A stretch of 21,880 nucleotides of DNA, taken from an uncultured Sutterella sp. Lineage in GTDB: Bacteria; Pseudomonadota; Gammaproteobacteria; Burkholderiales; Burkholderiaceae_F. This document shows, piece after piece, positions 7,791 through 15,887 of this stretch; within the stretch, counting starts at the first letter, position 1; every line of letters starts with the position of its first letter. A program made the position numbers and the translations under genes. The stretch is taken from positions 1 to 21,880 of the forward strand of contig CAJMEC010000030.1 of the NCBI GenBank assembly GCA_905212345.1, in the 5' to 3' direction. The notes beneath the pieces were generated by a model. It was not told the DNA's origin. It ran no database searches and saw only the letters and a list, made by a program, of their open reading frames with translations.

Positions 7791-8282
7791 ATGTCTAAAG
7801 AAAAACACCAAAGTGCGACACCGGCCACCGATTGGCTCAAACAACATAAAGTTGTCTTTGAACCCTTTTCTTACGAATATGTTGAGCACGGTGGTACAGC
7901 CAGCGTTGCCGCAGCTTTCGGTTTAGATCACCATACTGTTGTAAAAACACTCATTATGGAAGATGAGCACGCAAAGCCCTTGGTGATTCTTATGCATGGG
8001 GATTGTGAAGTCAGCACCAAAAATCTGGCTCGCCAAGTGGGGGCAAAACATATCGCGCCTTGTAAGCCCGAGCAAGCTCAGCGCAATAGCGGCTATCAAG
8101 TCGGCGGTACTTCGCCCTTCGGAACCCGCAAGCGTATGCCTGTATACGTGCAAAAGACGATTTTGGAATTGCCTGAAATTTACATCAACGGCGGTCGGCG
8201 TGGTTTTATTGTGAAGATCAATCCCTCCGTATTAGTCGATGAATTAGGGGCAAAGCCGGTTGATTGTGCTAATGCGGATTGA
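7791..8282 (+). CDS. ybaK: YbaK/EbsC-type aminoacyl-tRNA deacylase (probable Cys-tRNA(Pro) deacylase)
   Basis: This is a single-domain protein of 163 residues of the YbaK/ProX superfamily, which hydrolyses mischarged tRNA in trans (YbaK removes Cys from tRNA-Pro). It contains VVKTLIM with the conserved lysine of the active site, the GGTSPFG loop, and a C-terminal YINGGRRGFIVKINP stretch, as in YbaK. The start at ATG 7791 is preferred, since AAGGA (7781-7785) stands five bases ahead; the ATG at 7785 would overlap that site. It lies just behind ispH. Proofreading by a free-standing domain is known for the family; the precise tRNA substrate here is inferred. Confidence 0.9.
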   Translation: MSKEKHQSATPATDWLKQHKVVFEPFSYEYVEHGGTASVAAAFGLDHHTVVKTLIMEDEHAKPLVILMHGDCEVSTKNLARQVGAKHIAPCKPEQAQRNSGYQVGGTSPFGTRKRMPVYVQKTILELPEIYINGGRRGFIVKINPSVLVDELGAKPVDCANAD

Positions 8283-8354
8283 CCACTAATTGGTGAAAAA
8301 CGTATTGGCGCCTCTATGGTGTAAAACAGAGAGCCCCGTCAGGAGTAGTAGAAA

Positions 8355-9587
8355 ATGCAAATGGAAAAAGATTTTGTTCAGAAAATTTTCTCCGATGTTC
8401 GCGAGATGTCGAAATCCGACCTGGGGGTCACTCGTTTGGGGTATTCGGAAAAGGAAACGCAAGTATTAAATTATCTTGAAAAAGTCGCTCTCGGTTTAGG
8501 TCTTGATTGTTCGTACGATGTAGCGGGCAATCTTTGGATGACTCTTGAGGGAAGGCACCCGGAGAGGCCATTTTTAATGGTCGCCAGCCACGCCGACAGT
8601 GTTCCTGAAGGTGGAAATTTTGACGGGTTGGCCGGTATTGTCTCGGGACTTTGTGCGGCCAAAGTCATTAAAGAGTCAGGAATTCAATTGGATCGAAATT
8701 TAAACGTTGTGGCTTTCCGTTGTGAAGAACAAGGTCTAATTGGTTCCCGCGCTATCTTGGGAACATTAACGCCAGAGGACTTGAATCGTCGTTATCGCCC
8801 CGAATGCAAGCTTTTGGGTGAATCTATGCTTGACTGTGGGATTAATCCTCAGGCGTTAGTTCAAGGTAAAGCCTATTTGAATCCGAAAGAAGTGGCGGCA
8901 TATTTTGAATTACACATTGAACAAGGACCAAAGTTGGAGCGGTCTTCCCAAGCAAAGGTTGGTTTGGTGACCGGTATCCGCGGTAATGTTTTTCATCGCG
9001 CTATTCGATGCTTGGGTGAAACCGCTCATTCCGGCGCGATTGATTTTGAGTTCAGACACGATGCCGTAGCGGCTGTCGCACAGCTTTTTGCCGTCATGCG
9101 TGCGCACTGGATTGAAAGACTTAAAGCGGGCGAGGATTTGGTCTACACGAACGGCGTTGTGAATACGCCGCCTTCTCAGAGCTTTAACATTATTTCAGGC
9201 GAAGTAACTTTTAGCCTTGATATCCGTACGCTTTCAGTACAAACGAGAGAGAACTTCTATGAGCTCTTTAAGAAAGAAGCCCGAAAGATAGAGGCTGATT
9301 TTGGTGTTCGCTTCGAATTTGATCAGGCTTTTTATATTGAGCCCGCTTTAAGTGATGGTCGCTTAATTGATAAATTAGAATCATCGGCGGCTCAAGAAAA
9401 CATTGCGGTCATTCGCATGCCTTCGGGAGCCGGGCATGATGCCGGTGATATTGCTCAGGAAGGCATCCCGACGGCGATGATTTTTATTGCTAATCAAAAC
9501 GGCTCTCACAACCATCGCGAAGCTATGCGAGTGGAAGATTTTCTGTCCGGTGTGCAAATTTTGACTCGCACGCTCAAAGACTTTTAG
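8355..9587 (+). CDS. M20-family amidohydrolase (N-carbamoyl-L-amino-acid hydrolase / allantoate amidohydrolase type)
   Basis: This is a 410-residue cytosolic metallohydrolase of peptidase family M20. Metal-binding positions are visible: His79 in ASHADSVPEGG, Asp90 in NFDGLAG, Glu124-Glu125 in RCEEQG, His187 in LHIEQGP and His385 in NGSHNHRE. The HIEQGP motif and the FDG-LAG spacing mark the carbamoylase / allantoate amidohydrolase / ureidoglycolate branch rather than true peptidases. A central dimerisation domain spans about residues 210-325. AGGAG at 8341-8345 stands nine bases before the ATG. No hydantoinase or purine-degradation genes are near, so the physiological substrate is unknown; it may act on an N-carbamoyl or ureido compound in nitrogen salvage. 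Its stop overlaps the convergent tsaD stop. Confidence 0.88.
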   Translation: MQMEKDFVQKIFSDVREMSKSDLGVTRLGYSEKETQVLNYLEKVALGLGLDCSYDVAGNLWMTLEGRHPERPFLMVASHADSVPEGGNFDGLAGIVSGLCAAKVIKESGIQLDRNLNVVAFRCEEQGLIGSRAILGTLTPEDLNRRYRPECKLLGESMLDCGINPQALVQGKAYLNPKEVAAYFELHIEQGPKLERSSQAKVGLVTGIRGNVFHRAIRCLGETAHSGAIDFEFRHDAVAAVAQLFAVMRAHWIERLKAGEDLVYTNGVVNTPPSQSFNIISGEVTFSLDIRTLSVQTRENFYELFKKEARKIEADFGVRFEFDQAFYIEPALSDGRLIDKLESSAAQENIAVIRMPSGAGHDAGDIAQEGIPTAMIFIANQNGSHNHREAMRVEDFLSGVQILTRTLKDF

Positions 9588-10633
9588 CGAATGATATCCG
9601 AGGCGGCTTCTTTGAGCCGCCAACGAGGCTTAACGCCGAATTTCATATTTTTAAAATGACGGTTGATGTCATCAGGACTCATGTGTTTCATTCGCTCCAA
9701 ACCTGCCGTGGCGATCATCGCACCGTTGTCTGTACACAGTTTGATGGGCGGAAAGAAAACTTGCATTCCACGTTTGCGCATTTCATAAACCAAGCGGTTG
9801 CGAAGCTGCTTGTTAGCGCTCACACCTCCTGCGACCACGAGTGTTTTCATTTTTGATTGCTTCATTGCCTTGACAGTCTTGGCAGCCAATACATCCACGA
9901 CGGCATCCACAAAAGCTCGGGCTAAATTGGCGCGAAATGTTTCATCAGTTGCATCTGGCGCATTCTTAACTGCGGTCAAAACCGCGGTTTTTAAACCCGA
10001 AAAACTCATGTCAAGATTTGGCGAATGAATCATGGGGCGGGGCAGTTCGATAGCGCCGGACTCGCCCTTTTCGGCCAAAGCGCTCACGGCGGGGCCGCCC
10101 GGGTAGCACATGCCCAAAAGCTGAGCGGTTTTATCAAAAGCCTCACCCACCGCATCATCGAGCGTATCGCCTAACAGTTCATAGTCCCCGAAGCGGTTGA
10201 CTTTCATGATTTGGGTGTGGCCGCCTGATACTAAAAGAGCGATAAACGGAAATTCGGGAGCGGGATCGGCCAATAAATTAGCCAACAGGTGTCCTTCCAT
10301 ATGATGAATGCCAATAACAGGAATATCGAGCGCAAAAGCAAGCGCGTGAGCAACACTTACGCCTACTAAAAGAGCACCGGCCAATCCTGGTCCTTGTGTG
10401 ACTGCGATGGCATCCAGGTCAGTCTTGGTTTTGCCGGCTTCTTCGAGCACTTGTTCAATAAGCGGAATAACGCGTCGGATATGGTCTCGGCTGGCTAATT
10501 CGGGAACCACGCCGCCATAAAGTCGGTGCATGTCAATTTGGGTGTGCACGGCATGAGCTAACAAACCTTTTTCGCTGTCAATGAGAGCAACGCCTGTTTC
10601 ATCACAAGATGACTCTAAACCAAGAATGATCAT
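9584..10633 (-). CDS. tsaD: tRNA N6-adenosine threonylcarbamoyltransferase
   Basis: TsaD transfers the threonylcarbamoyl group to A37 of tRNAs that read ANN codons (t6A), working with TsaB and TsaE. The 349-residue protein begins MIILGLESSCDETG, and His111 and His115 in IHHMEGHLLANL match the metal-binding histidines of E. coli TsaD. VAGGVSANKQLRNRL and LCTDNGAMIA complete the family signature. The ATG at 10633 is chosen because it gives the universal N-terminus; the frame is open a further six codons to a TTG at 10651. No Shine-Dalgarno sequence is visible and the likely leader is short. rpsU diverges from it, a common arrangement in Proteobacteria. Its stop shares bases with the stop of the M20 gene. 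Confidence 0.97.
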   Translation of the reverse strand: MIILGLESSCDETGVALIDSEKGLLAHAVHTQIDMHRLYGGVVPELASRDHIRRVIPLIEQVLEEAGKTKTDLDAIAVTQGPGLAGALLVGVSVAHALAFALDIPVIGIHHMEGHLLANLLADPAPEFPFIALLVSGGHTQIMKVNRFGDYELLGDTLDDAVGEAFDKTAQLLGMCYPGGPAVSALAEKGESGAIELPRPMIHSPNLDMSFSGLKTAVLTAVKNAPDATDETFRANLARAFVDAVVDVLAAKTVKAMKQSKMKTLVVAGGVSANKQLRNRLVYEMRKRGMQVFFPPIKLCTDNGAMIATAGLERMKHMSPDDINRHFKNMKFGVKPRWRLKEAASDIIR

Positions 10634-10654
10634 AAATATTAAAAAAATCAATAA

Positions 10655-10684
10655 GTTATATTGATTCTATAAGAAAAAAGACAA
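10655..10684 (-). promoter_or_regulatory. Possible promoter of tsaD
   Basis: On the minus strand TTGTCT (10684-10679) is followed by 18 bases and TATAAC (10660-10655). Transcription would start near 10648, leaving a leader of only about 15 bases before the ATG. No equally good promoter for the divergent rpsU was found in the 187-base gap 10652-10838. Confidence 0.35.
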
Positions 10685-10838
10685 AAAAATGAAAGGACTA
10701 TTTCCTTTTATCCGTATTTTATGCGAAAATATGCAACTTTCGGAGGTCGTGCGATACATTCCGAGATGGATTTGTGCGCACTGATCAGATCGGTAAATCA
10801 ATACCGCAACATTTTTTTATTGACAGGTAAGGTGCCTG

Positions 10839-11051
10839 ATGCCCACTATTCGTGTTAAAGAAAACGAACCGTTTGAAACCGCTCTTCGCCGTTTCAAGCG
10901 CACCATTGAAAAGAGCGGTCTTTTGACCGAATTGCGTGCTCGTGAGTTCTATGAAAAGCCCACGGCTGAACGTAAGCGTAAGAAGGCTGCTGCCATCAAG
11001 CGTCACTACAAGCGCTTGCGCAGCCAAATGTTGCCGAAGAAGCTCTACTAA
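10839..11051 (+). CDS. rpsU: 30S ribosomal protein S21
   Basis: The 70-residue protein MPTIRVKENEPFETALRRFK... has the standard S21 length and its lysine/arginine-rich tail. It assembles late on the 30S subunit near the anti-Shine-Dalgarno end of 16S rRNA. An AAGGTG ribosome binding site precedes the ATG. It is the first gene of the conserved rpsU-yqeY-dnaG-rpoD cluster. A strong terminator lies between it and yqeY, so S21 can be made in excess over primase and sigma factor. Confidence 0.97.
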   Translation: MPTIRVKENEPFETALRRFKRTIEKSGLLTELRAREFYEKPTAERKRKKAAAIKRHYKRLRSQMLPKKLY

Positions 11052-11055
11052 TTTT

Positions 11056-11099
11056 CGGACCGCATACAGTTGACGGTCCGATCTAGCGCAGGGACCGTC
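11056..11099 (+). other. Mutually exclusive hairpins downstream of rpsU
   Basis: CGGACCG (11056-11062) pairs with CGGTCCG (11074-11080). The same central segment, GACGGTCC (11072-11079), can instead pair with GGACCGTC (11092-11099). Only one hairpin can form at a time. Neither is followed by a T run. They precede the true terminator and may protect the rpsU mRNA end or take part in attenuation. Confidence 0.5.
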
Positions 11100-11131
11100 T
11101 GGGCTTGAGCTTTGTGCTTTAAGCCAAAATC

Positions 11132-11179
11132 ACGCGTGCAAAGCTCTGACTGAAGAGAGAGGTTGCACGCGTTTTTTTT
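11132..11179 (+). terminator. Strong terminator/attenuator between rpsU and yqeY
   Basis: ACGCGTGCAA (11132-11141) pairs perfectly with TTGCACGCGT (11163-11172) over a 21-base loop, followed by eight Ts (11172-11179). The T run ends two bases before the yqeY ribosome binding site. In E. coli a terminator at the equivalent place after rpsU limits read-through into dnaG and rpoD; the same role is inferred here. Confidence 0.85.
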
Positions 11180-11192
11180 CAAAGGAATGGAA

Positions 11193-11639
11193 ATGACGAT
11201 TAAAGAACAGATCATGGCCGATATGAAGGCCGCGATGAAGGCACACGATGCAGCTCGTTTGGGAGCTATTCGTCTCTTGATGGCTGCTATCAAGCAAAAA
11301 GAAGTGGACGAACGCGTTCAGTGCGCCGATCCCGAGATCATCTCGATTATCGCCAAACTCGTCAAGCAACGCCACGATTCCATCGAACAATACACGGCCG
11401 CCAATCGTCAAGACTTGGCTGACAAAGAACAAGCTGAAATCGATGTCTTATCGACCTATTTGCCTAAGCCTCTGACCGAAGAAGAAATTCTTGCCATCAT
11501 CGATGAAGCCATTGCCGCCATCGGCGCTAACGGTATGGCCGCTATGGGTAAAGTGATGGGTGCGGTTAAGCCTAAGCTTACCGGTCGTGCCGACATGGGT
11601 AAGGTTTCCGCGCTGATTAAGCAAAAGCTGACCGCTTAA
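11193..11639 (+). CDS. yqeY: GatB/YqeY domain protein
   Basis: This 148-residue protein starts MTIKEQIMADMKAAMKAHDA and contains RLGAIRLLMAAIKQKEVDER and the C-terminal helical domain with MGKVMGAVKPKLTGRADMGKVSALIK, the hallmark of YqeY. The C-terminal part resembles the tail domain of GatB, the tRNA-dependent amidotransferase subunit, so a tRNA-related role is often proposed, but the function is not established. The ATG at 11193 is chosen because AAAGGA (11181-11186) stands six bases upstream; the frame also contains an ATG at 11187, which is too close to that site. The gene sits between rpsU and dnaG, its usual place in many Betaproteobacteria, and its expression depends on read-through of the preceding terminator unless a hidden promoter exists. 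Confidence 0.93.
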   Translation: MTIKEQIMADMKAAMKAHDAARLGAIRLLMAAIKQKEVDERVQCADPEIISIIAKLVKQRHDSIEQYTAANRQDLADKEQAEIDVLSTYLPKPLTEEEILAIIDEAIAAIGANGMAAMGKVMGAVKPKLTGRADMGKVSALIKQKLTA

Positions 11640-11664
11640 ACCCATTAGCCGAATACCTCGCTTA

Positions 11665-13569
11665 ATGATTCCCGAGAGTTTTATCGAAGAGGTCCTTTCC
11701 CGCACGGATATTGTGCAGGTGATCGGACGCTATGTGAAGTTGCAGCATAAAGGCAGCAACTGGATGGCCTGTTGTCCGTTTCATAAGGAAAAAACGCCTT
11801 CGTTCGCTGTTAACCCCAGCAAGCAATTTTTTAAATGCTTCGGTTGTGGCGAACACGGTACGGCCATTACCTTTTTGATGAAATTCAAGGGACTGTCCTT
11901 TCCTGAAGCCATTAAAGAATTGGCTGACGATTTAGGAATGGAAGTTCCCGAAGACCGTCAAGCCAAGATCCGTCAGGCTCGAGCTAAAACACTTACTGAT
12001 TATCTGGCCCAAGCGGCGGATTTTTATCATCAAACACTTTTCCATGATCGCCACGCTATTGAGTATCTCAAGGGACGCGGCATTACGGAAGAGACCGTTA
12101 ATAAGTTTCAATTGGGTCTGTCGCCTGATGCTTGGCAAGGTCTGGAGGCGATTTTTAAAGATAAAGCCTATGACGACCCCAAGTTGGAAGAGTCCGGTTT
12201 GGTGATCGCTAAAGACGGGCATCGCTATGATCGCTTCAGAAGCAGGGTGATGTACCCGATTCGGAATCCTCGCGGGCAAGTGATTGGTTTCGGGGCGAGA
12301 ACAATGGTTCCCGGAGAGGAACCTAAATACCTGAATTCGCCAGAAACACCCGTATACCACAAGAGTCAGGAGTTATACGGCCTCTACGAGGCCCGGGATG
12401 CCATTCATAAAAAAGGCCGCGCTATTGTGTGCGAAGGTTATATGGATGTTATCCAGATGTCTCAAGGCGGTTTTTTGGAAACTGTCGCTGCTCTTGGTAC
12501 CTCCATTACGCCTGAACACGTAAAAAAGCTGTTTCAGCTCTCCGATCATGTTTATTTCTCATTCGATGGGGACGCGGCTGGTTTTAAGGCTGCTCGAAGG
12601 GCGATGGAGTCGACGCTATCCATTATCACGGATACTCAAACGGCCCATTTTGTGCTTTTGCCTCAGGACGAAGATCCGGACAGTCTGATTAAAAGTCAAG
12701 GGCCGGAAGCTTTCGAAGCGCAGTTACGGTCAGCTTTCCCGTTGTCCAAATTTTTTGTCATGGATATTGTTCGTGAAGTCAGTCAAGGACAGGGACTGCG
12801 CACAGCCGAGGAACGGGCACGGGCTGTAGCGATTGCTAAACCGTTACTACAGCGAATGACGGCTCATGCGCTCAGACAACTGTTGGTGCAGGAATTCGCA
12901 GCGGCCGTACGCATGGAACCGGCGGAAGTTGCCTCCCTATGCGGTGTGACGCTTTTAGATGTTCCGCAGACTAAACCGGGTAAAACACTTTCCGGGTATG
13001 GGCGAGATACCAAGCAAGGCGAGCGTTCCAGGCGTCCCGTTAGACCTGTGACAACGGGACCGGTGTTTACCAATATCAAACGCAGATTACTGCAATGCTT
13101 TGTGACGCACCCGTCTTGGTTAATCAAGTATTCCGATCAGATTGAATACGAGATGCTCGATACTGTTGATGAGTGGGAAGAGGCGATTGTCAGACTCTGG
13201 CATTTGGCTCAAGATCATTCCAGAGGCGAAGGTTTTGAAGAGTCAAAACTGACAACCGGTTATTTACTGTCTTTTATGCAGGGAGATCCCCTCTACAATC
13301 GTTTGGCGGATTTGGCTTCCGAGGAAGAGGTGCTTCAAACGCCCGAGGCGGTGGCCGAATTTGAAATCAAGTGTGCATTTTTGAAATTGGAAAAAGCGCA
13401 GCTTGATGCACAGATAGCCGAGCTTTTGAGCATGGAAGAACGAGGCGAGCCGGTTGAGTCTCAGTATTTAGAACGTCTCTTTAAGCGCAGACAGGATATC
13501 CACCGATCGCTCATTGACGAAAGCTCCCAAGCCGTCGACTTTGTTTTAGATAGCCGTTTGAGTGGCTGA
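11665..13569 (+). CDS. dnaG: DNA primase
   Basis: DnaG makes RNA primers for the replication fork and binds DnaB helicase. The 634-residue protein has the CHC2 zinc-binding domain (Cys37, His40, Cys58, Cys61), an RNA-polymerase-like catalytic domain and the Toprim motifs EGYMD (257-261) and DGD (301-303, in SFDGDAAG). The C-terminal third (about residues 440-634) would be the helicase-binding domain. The ATG at 11665 gives the family's MIPESFIEEVLSRTDIVQVI start. No Shine-Dalgarno sequence is visible in the 25-base gap after yqeY, which would fit the low primase output known for this operon. It lies between yqeY and the first rpoD. Confidence 0.98.
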   Translation: MIPESFIEEVLSRTDIVQVIGRYVKLQHKGSNWMACCPFHKEKTPSFAVNPSKQFFKCFGCGEHGTAITFLMKFKGLSFPEAIKELADDLGMEVPEDRQAKIRQARAKTLTDYLAQAADFYHQTLFHDRHAIEYLKGRGITEETVNKFQLGLSPDAWQGLEAIFKDKAYDDPKLEESGLVIAKDGHRYDRFRSRVMYPIRNPRGQVIGFGARTMVPGEEPKYLNSPETPVYHKSQELYGLYEARDAIHKKGRAIVCEGYMDVIQMSQGGFLETVAALGTSITPEHVKKLFQLSDHVYFSFDGDAAGFKAARRAMESTLSIITDTQTAHFVLLPQDEDPDSLIKSQGPEAFEAQLRSAFPLSKFFVMDIVREVSQGQGLRTAEERARAVAIAKPLLQRMTAHALRQLLVQEFAAAVRMEPAEVASLCGVTLLDVPQTKPGKTLSGYGRDTKQGERSRRPVRPVTTGPVFTNIKRRLLQCFVTHPSWLIKYSDQIEYEMLDTVDEWEEAIVRLWHLAQDHSRGEGFEESKLTTGYLLSFMQGDPLYNRLADLASEEEVLQTPEAVAEFEIKCAFLKLEKAQLDAQIAELLSMEERGEPVESQYLERLFKRRQDIHRSLIDESSQAVDFVLDSRLSG

Positions 13570-13595
13570 TCCAAGCGAAAGTTCCTATTTTTTGC

Positions 13596-13626
13596 TTGCC
13601 CTATCGTCCGATAAAGCTCGTATAAT
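13596..13626 (+). promoter_or_regulatory. Possible promoter upstream of rpoD copy 1
   Basis: A perfect TATAAT stands at 13621-13626. The best -35 candidate is TTGCCC at 13596-13601, with a long 19-base spacer. The position just after the dnaG stop would give the first sigma gene a promoter independent of the terminator after rpsU. The weak spacing keeps confidence moderate. Confidence 0.45.
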
Positions 13627-13636
13627 CGCAAAACCA

Positions 13637-13708
13637 TCCGCAACATTAAAAGATTGTTTTATCAATAGACGATTGCGGAGATGATTTGCGAGCCCTTTGA
13701 TTCGCAAA
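13637..13708 (+). other. Two consecutive hairpins in the rpoD copy 1 leader
   Basis: TCCGCAA (13637-13643) pairs with TTGCGGA (13673-13679), and TTTGCGA (13685-13691) pairs with TCGCAAA (13702-13708) over a 10-base loop. Both are perfect 7-base stems in the 202-base gap between dnaG and the sigma gene. Neither has a T run, so they look like leader structure rather than terminators. No function is known. Confidence 0.45.
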
Positions 13709-13771
13709 CGACCCGAACTCTCCCTTAGCTGTTTTTCCGTCCGCCCCGGTGTTGTGACGAAGGCATAGAGT

Positions 13772-15832
13772 GTGTGTATGGCTACTCGAAAGAAAAAGTC
13801 GTCTCAAAGCGAACCGCTGACTGTTCAATCCGCTTGCTCTGCGGAAACCACCATCAATATTCTTTTTGATCAACCGCTTCGGATTCAGACTCCTGATCCG
13901 AGTGTCTTGCCGCAGGCCAGTAATGCCAAACGCAAAAGGATGCGTTTGAAAAAGTCGTTGGAAAAAGTCTATCAAAACGGGGCAAGCGAATTACGTTTGC
14001 AAAAACTTCGCGCTTTGATCGTCTCGGCTAAGCGAAATGGATTTGTTACCTATGAGCAACTATCGGAAGTATTGCCCGAGCAGGTTGAAGATGAAGATGA
14101 AGCCATCGCTAAACTTGAGCACGCTTTCAGCTTCTTAGGTATTCAAGTGCTTGAGCAGCCGCCGGCTGAAGATGAAATTTTGCTCAATGATTCGCCTTTA
14201 TCGCTTGTACAGGAAGACGGCGATGAGGACGATGACGAGGATGTTCTCTCGCTTGTTGAAAGCGATGTGTCGAGAACGTCGGATCCTATGACAATGTACA
14301 CACGTGAAATGGGAGCAGTGCCCCTTTTAACGCGTGAAGAAGAAATCTCGATTGCCCGTCGTGTTGAAAACGGCTTTCAGGCAATGATGGAAGCAATCGC
14401 CGACAGTCCCTCGGCATTGAAAACGCTTGTGGACATGGCCGATATGCTTCGCGCCGATGAAGTCAGCGTTGAGGCCATTGTCGATGGAGTGACAGACGAG
14501 GATATTGATTCGGTTTCAATGGCCGAAGAGAAGATGCCGGAGTATGACGAAGAAGCCGATGACGATGTGCAGGAAGTCTCAATTGGGGCTTCGGCCATGA
14601 GTTCAGAGCAACTTAAAGCGCTTAAAGAAACGACGCTTGACATCCTTGATACCTGCAAGGGATATTTTGATTGCATGAGCCAATTGCCCGTGGACAGTGA
14701 TCAGTATCGTCAGCTTGAAGTGGCGGTTAAAGAGCAATTAATGCGTGTGCGCTTTACGGCTTCGACGGTTCGTACATTGTCAGACTTATTACATGACAAG
14801 GCCGAAGCGTTTAAACGTATTGAGCAGGATGCTCAAAGACTTTTGGTTGATGTTGTCGGAATGCCCAAGGCTGAGTTTGGACGGCTGTTTCGAGATGAAG
14901 GTTTCTCGGAAAGTGCTTTACGCGCCTGTTTGAAATCCGATAGGCCTTACGTCTTGGCGCTAGAGAAGAATTTTGACTCCATTTTGCACGTGCAGTCCGT
15001 ATATAGTTCGTTGGCCACAGAGGCAAGGTTGCCAGCTCAACGCATGCGTGAACTTTATGCTCAAATGTGCAAAGCCGAGCAAAGTGTGCGTGAAGCTAAA
15101 CAAGAGATGATCAATGCCAATCTGCGCCTAGTGATTTCTATTGCAAAGCACTATCTAAACCGCGGACTTCAATTCTTGGATTTAATTCAGGAAGGCAACC
15201 TCGGTTTGATGAAGGCGGTTGATAAATTTGAATACAGACGCGGCTACAAGTTTTCAACGTATGCGACTTGGTGGATACGCCAGGCAATCACCCGTGCGCT
15301 GGCTGATCAAGGGCGAACCATCCGTATTCCGGTACACATGGTTGAAACGCTCAACAAAATCACGCGAATTTCAAGACAATATCAGCAAGAATACGGCCAT
15401 GAGCCTTCTTACGCCTACTTAGCTCAAGAGGTTGGGCTCACAGAGCAGCGTGTCCGAACTATTATGCGGGCTCGCCGCGAACCTGTCTCAATTGATTCTC
15501 CGGTAGGCGATGAAGAGGATTCGCATCTGGTTGATTTCATCGAGGACAAAACCTCTTTAGGACCGCTTGAGCGAGCTGAAAATGATAATCTCAAAGAGGT
15601 GGTCCACGAAGTGCTTGCCTCATTATCGCCTCGAGAGGCTAAAGTGCTTATGCTTCGGTACGGTATCGATACCAGTACGGAACACACACTTGAAGAACTA
15701 GGGCGCCAATTTGTTGTGACCCGTGAGCGCATTCGCCAAATCGAAGCGAAAGCGCTTAGAAAGCTTCGTCATCCCAGCAGAGCGAATAAGCTCAGGGGTT
15801 TCTTGGATAGTGACAGCATTAAGATAATTTGA
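13772..15832 (+). CDS. rpoD: RNA polymerase sigma-70 factor RpoD, copy 1 (canonical regions 2-4)
   Basis: A complete group 1 sigma factor of 686 residues that directs core RNA polymerase to housekeeping promoters. Region 1.1 is at about 72-130, region 1.2 from about 171, a long non-conserved insert about 205-440, region 2 from about 446 (LDLIQEGN, YATWWIRQAITR), region 3.2 with DSHLVDFIED, and region 4.2 at about 639-665 (VTRERIRQIEAKALRKLRHP). Residues for -10 and -35 reading are intact. Region 1.2 reads DPMTMYTREMG where E. coli has DPVRMYMREMG, so Arg99 and Met102, recalled as discriminator-contacting, are both Thr here. GTG at 13772 is preferred because GAAGG stands eight bases upstream; ATG at 13778 is the alternative. 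It occupies the normal place of rpoD after dnaG, and a terminator follows. Confidence 0.95.
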   Translation: MCMATRKKKSSQSEPLTVQSACSAETTINILFDQPLRIQTPDPSVLPQASNAKRKRMRLKKSLEKVYQNGASELRLQKLRALIVSAKRNGFVTYEQLSEVLPEQVEDEDEAIAKLEHAFSFLGIQVLEQPPAEDEILLNDSPLSLVQEDGDEDDDEDVLSLVESDVSRTSDPMTMYTREMGAVPLLTREEEISIARRVENGFQAMMEAIADSPSALKTLVDMADMLRADEVSVEAIVDGVTDEDIDSVSMAEEKMPEYDEEADDDVQEVSIGASAMSSEQLKALKETTLDILDTCKGYFDCMSQLPVDSDQYRQLEVAVKEQLMRVRFTASTVRTLSDLLHDKAEAFKRIEQDAQRLLVDVVGMPKAEFGRLFRDEGFSESALRACLKSDRPYVLALEKNFDSILHVQSVYSSLATEARLPAQRMRELYAQMCKAEQSVREAKQEMINANLRLVISIAKHYLNRGLQFLDLIQEGNLGLMKAVDKFEYRRGYKFSTYATWWIRQAITRALADQGRTIRIPVHMVETLNKITRISRQYQQEYGHEPSYAYLAQEVGLTEQRVRTIMRARREPVSIDSPVGDEEDSHLVDFIEDKTSLGPLERAENDNLKEVVHEVLASLSPREAKVLMLRYGIDTSTEHTLEELGRQFVVTRERIRQIEAKALRKLRHPSRANKLRGFLDSDSIKII

Positions 15833-15850
15833 TTTATATCAAATAAATAA

Positions 15851-15887
15851 AAAAGCCTGTGAATTTTGTTGCACAGGCTTTTCTTTT
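15851..15887 (+). terminator. Rho-independent terminator after rpoD copy 1
   Basis: AAAAGCCTGTG (15851-15861) pairs perfectly with CACAGGCTTTT (15872-15882) over a 10-base loop, with more Ts following. It lies 18 bases after the stop and separates the two sigma genes into different transcripts. Confidence 0.88.
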
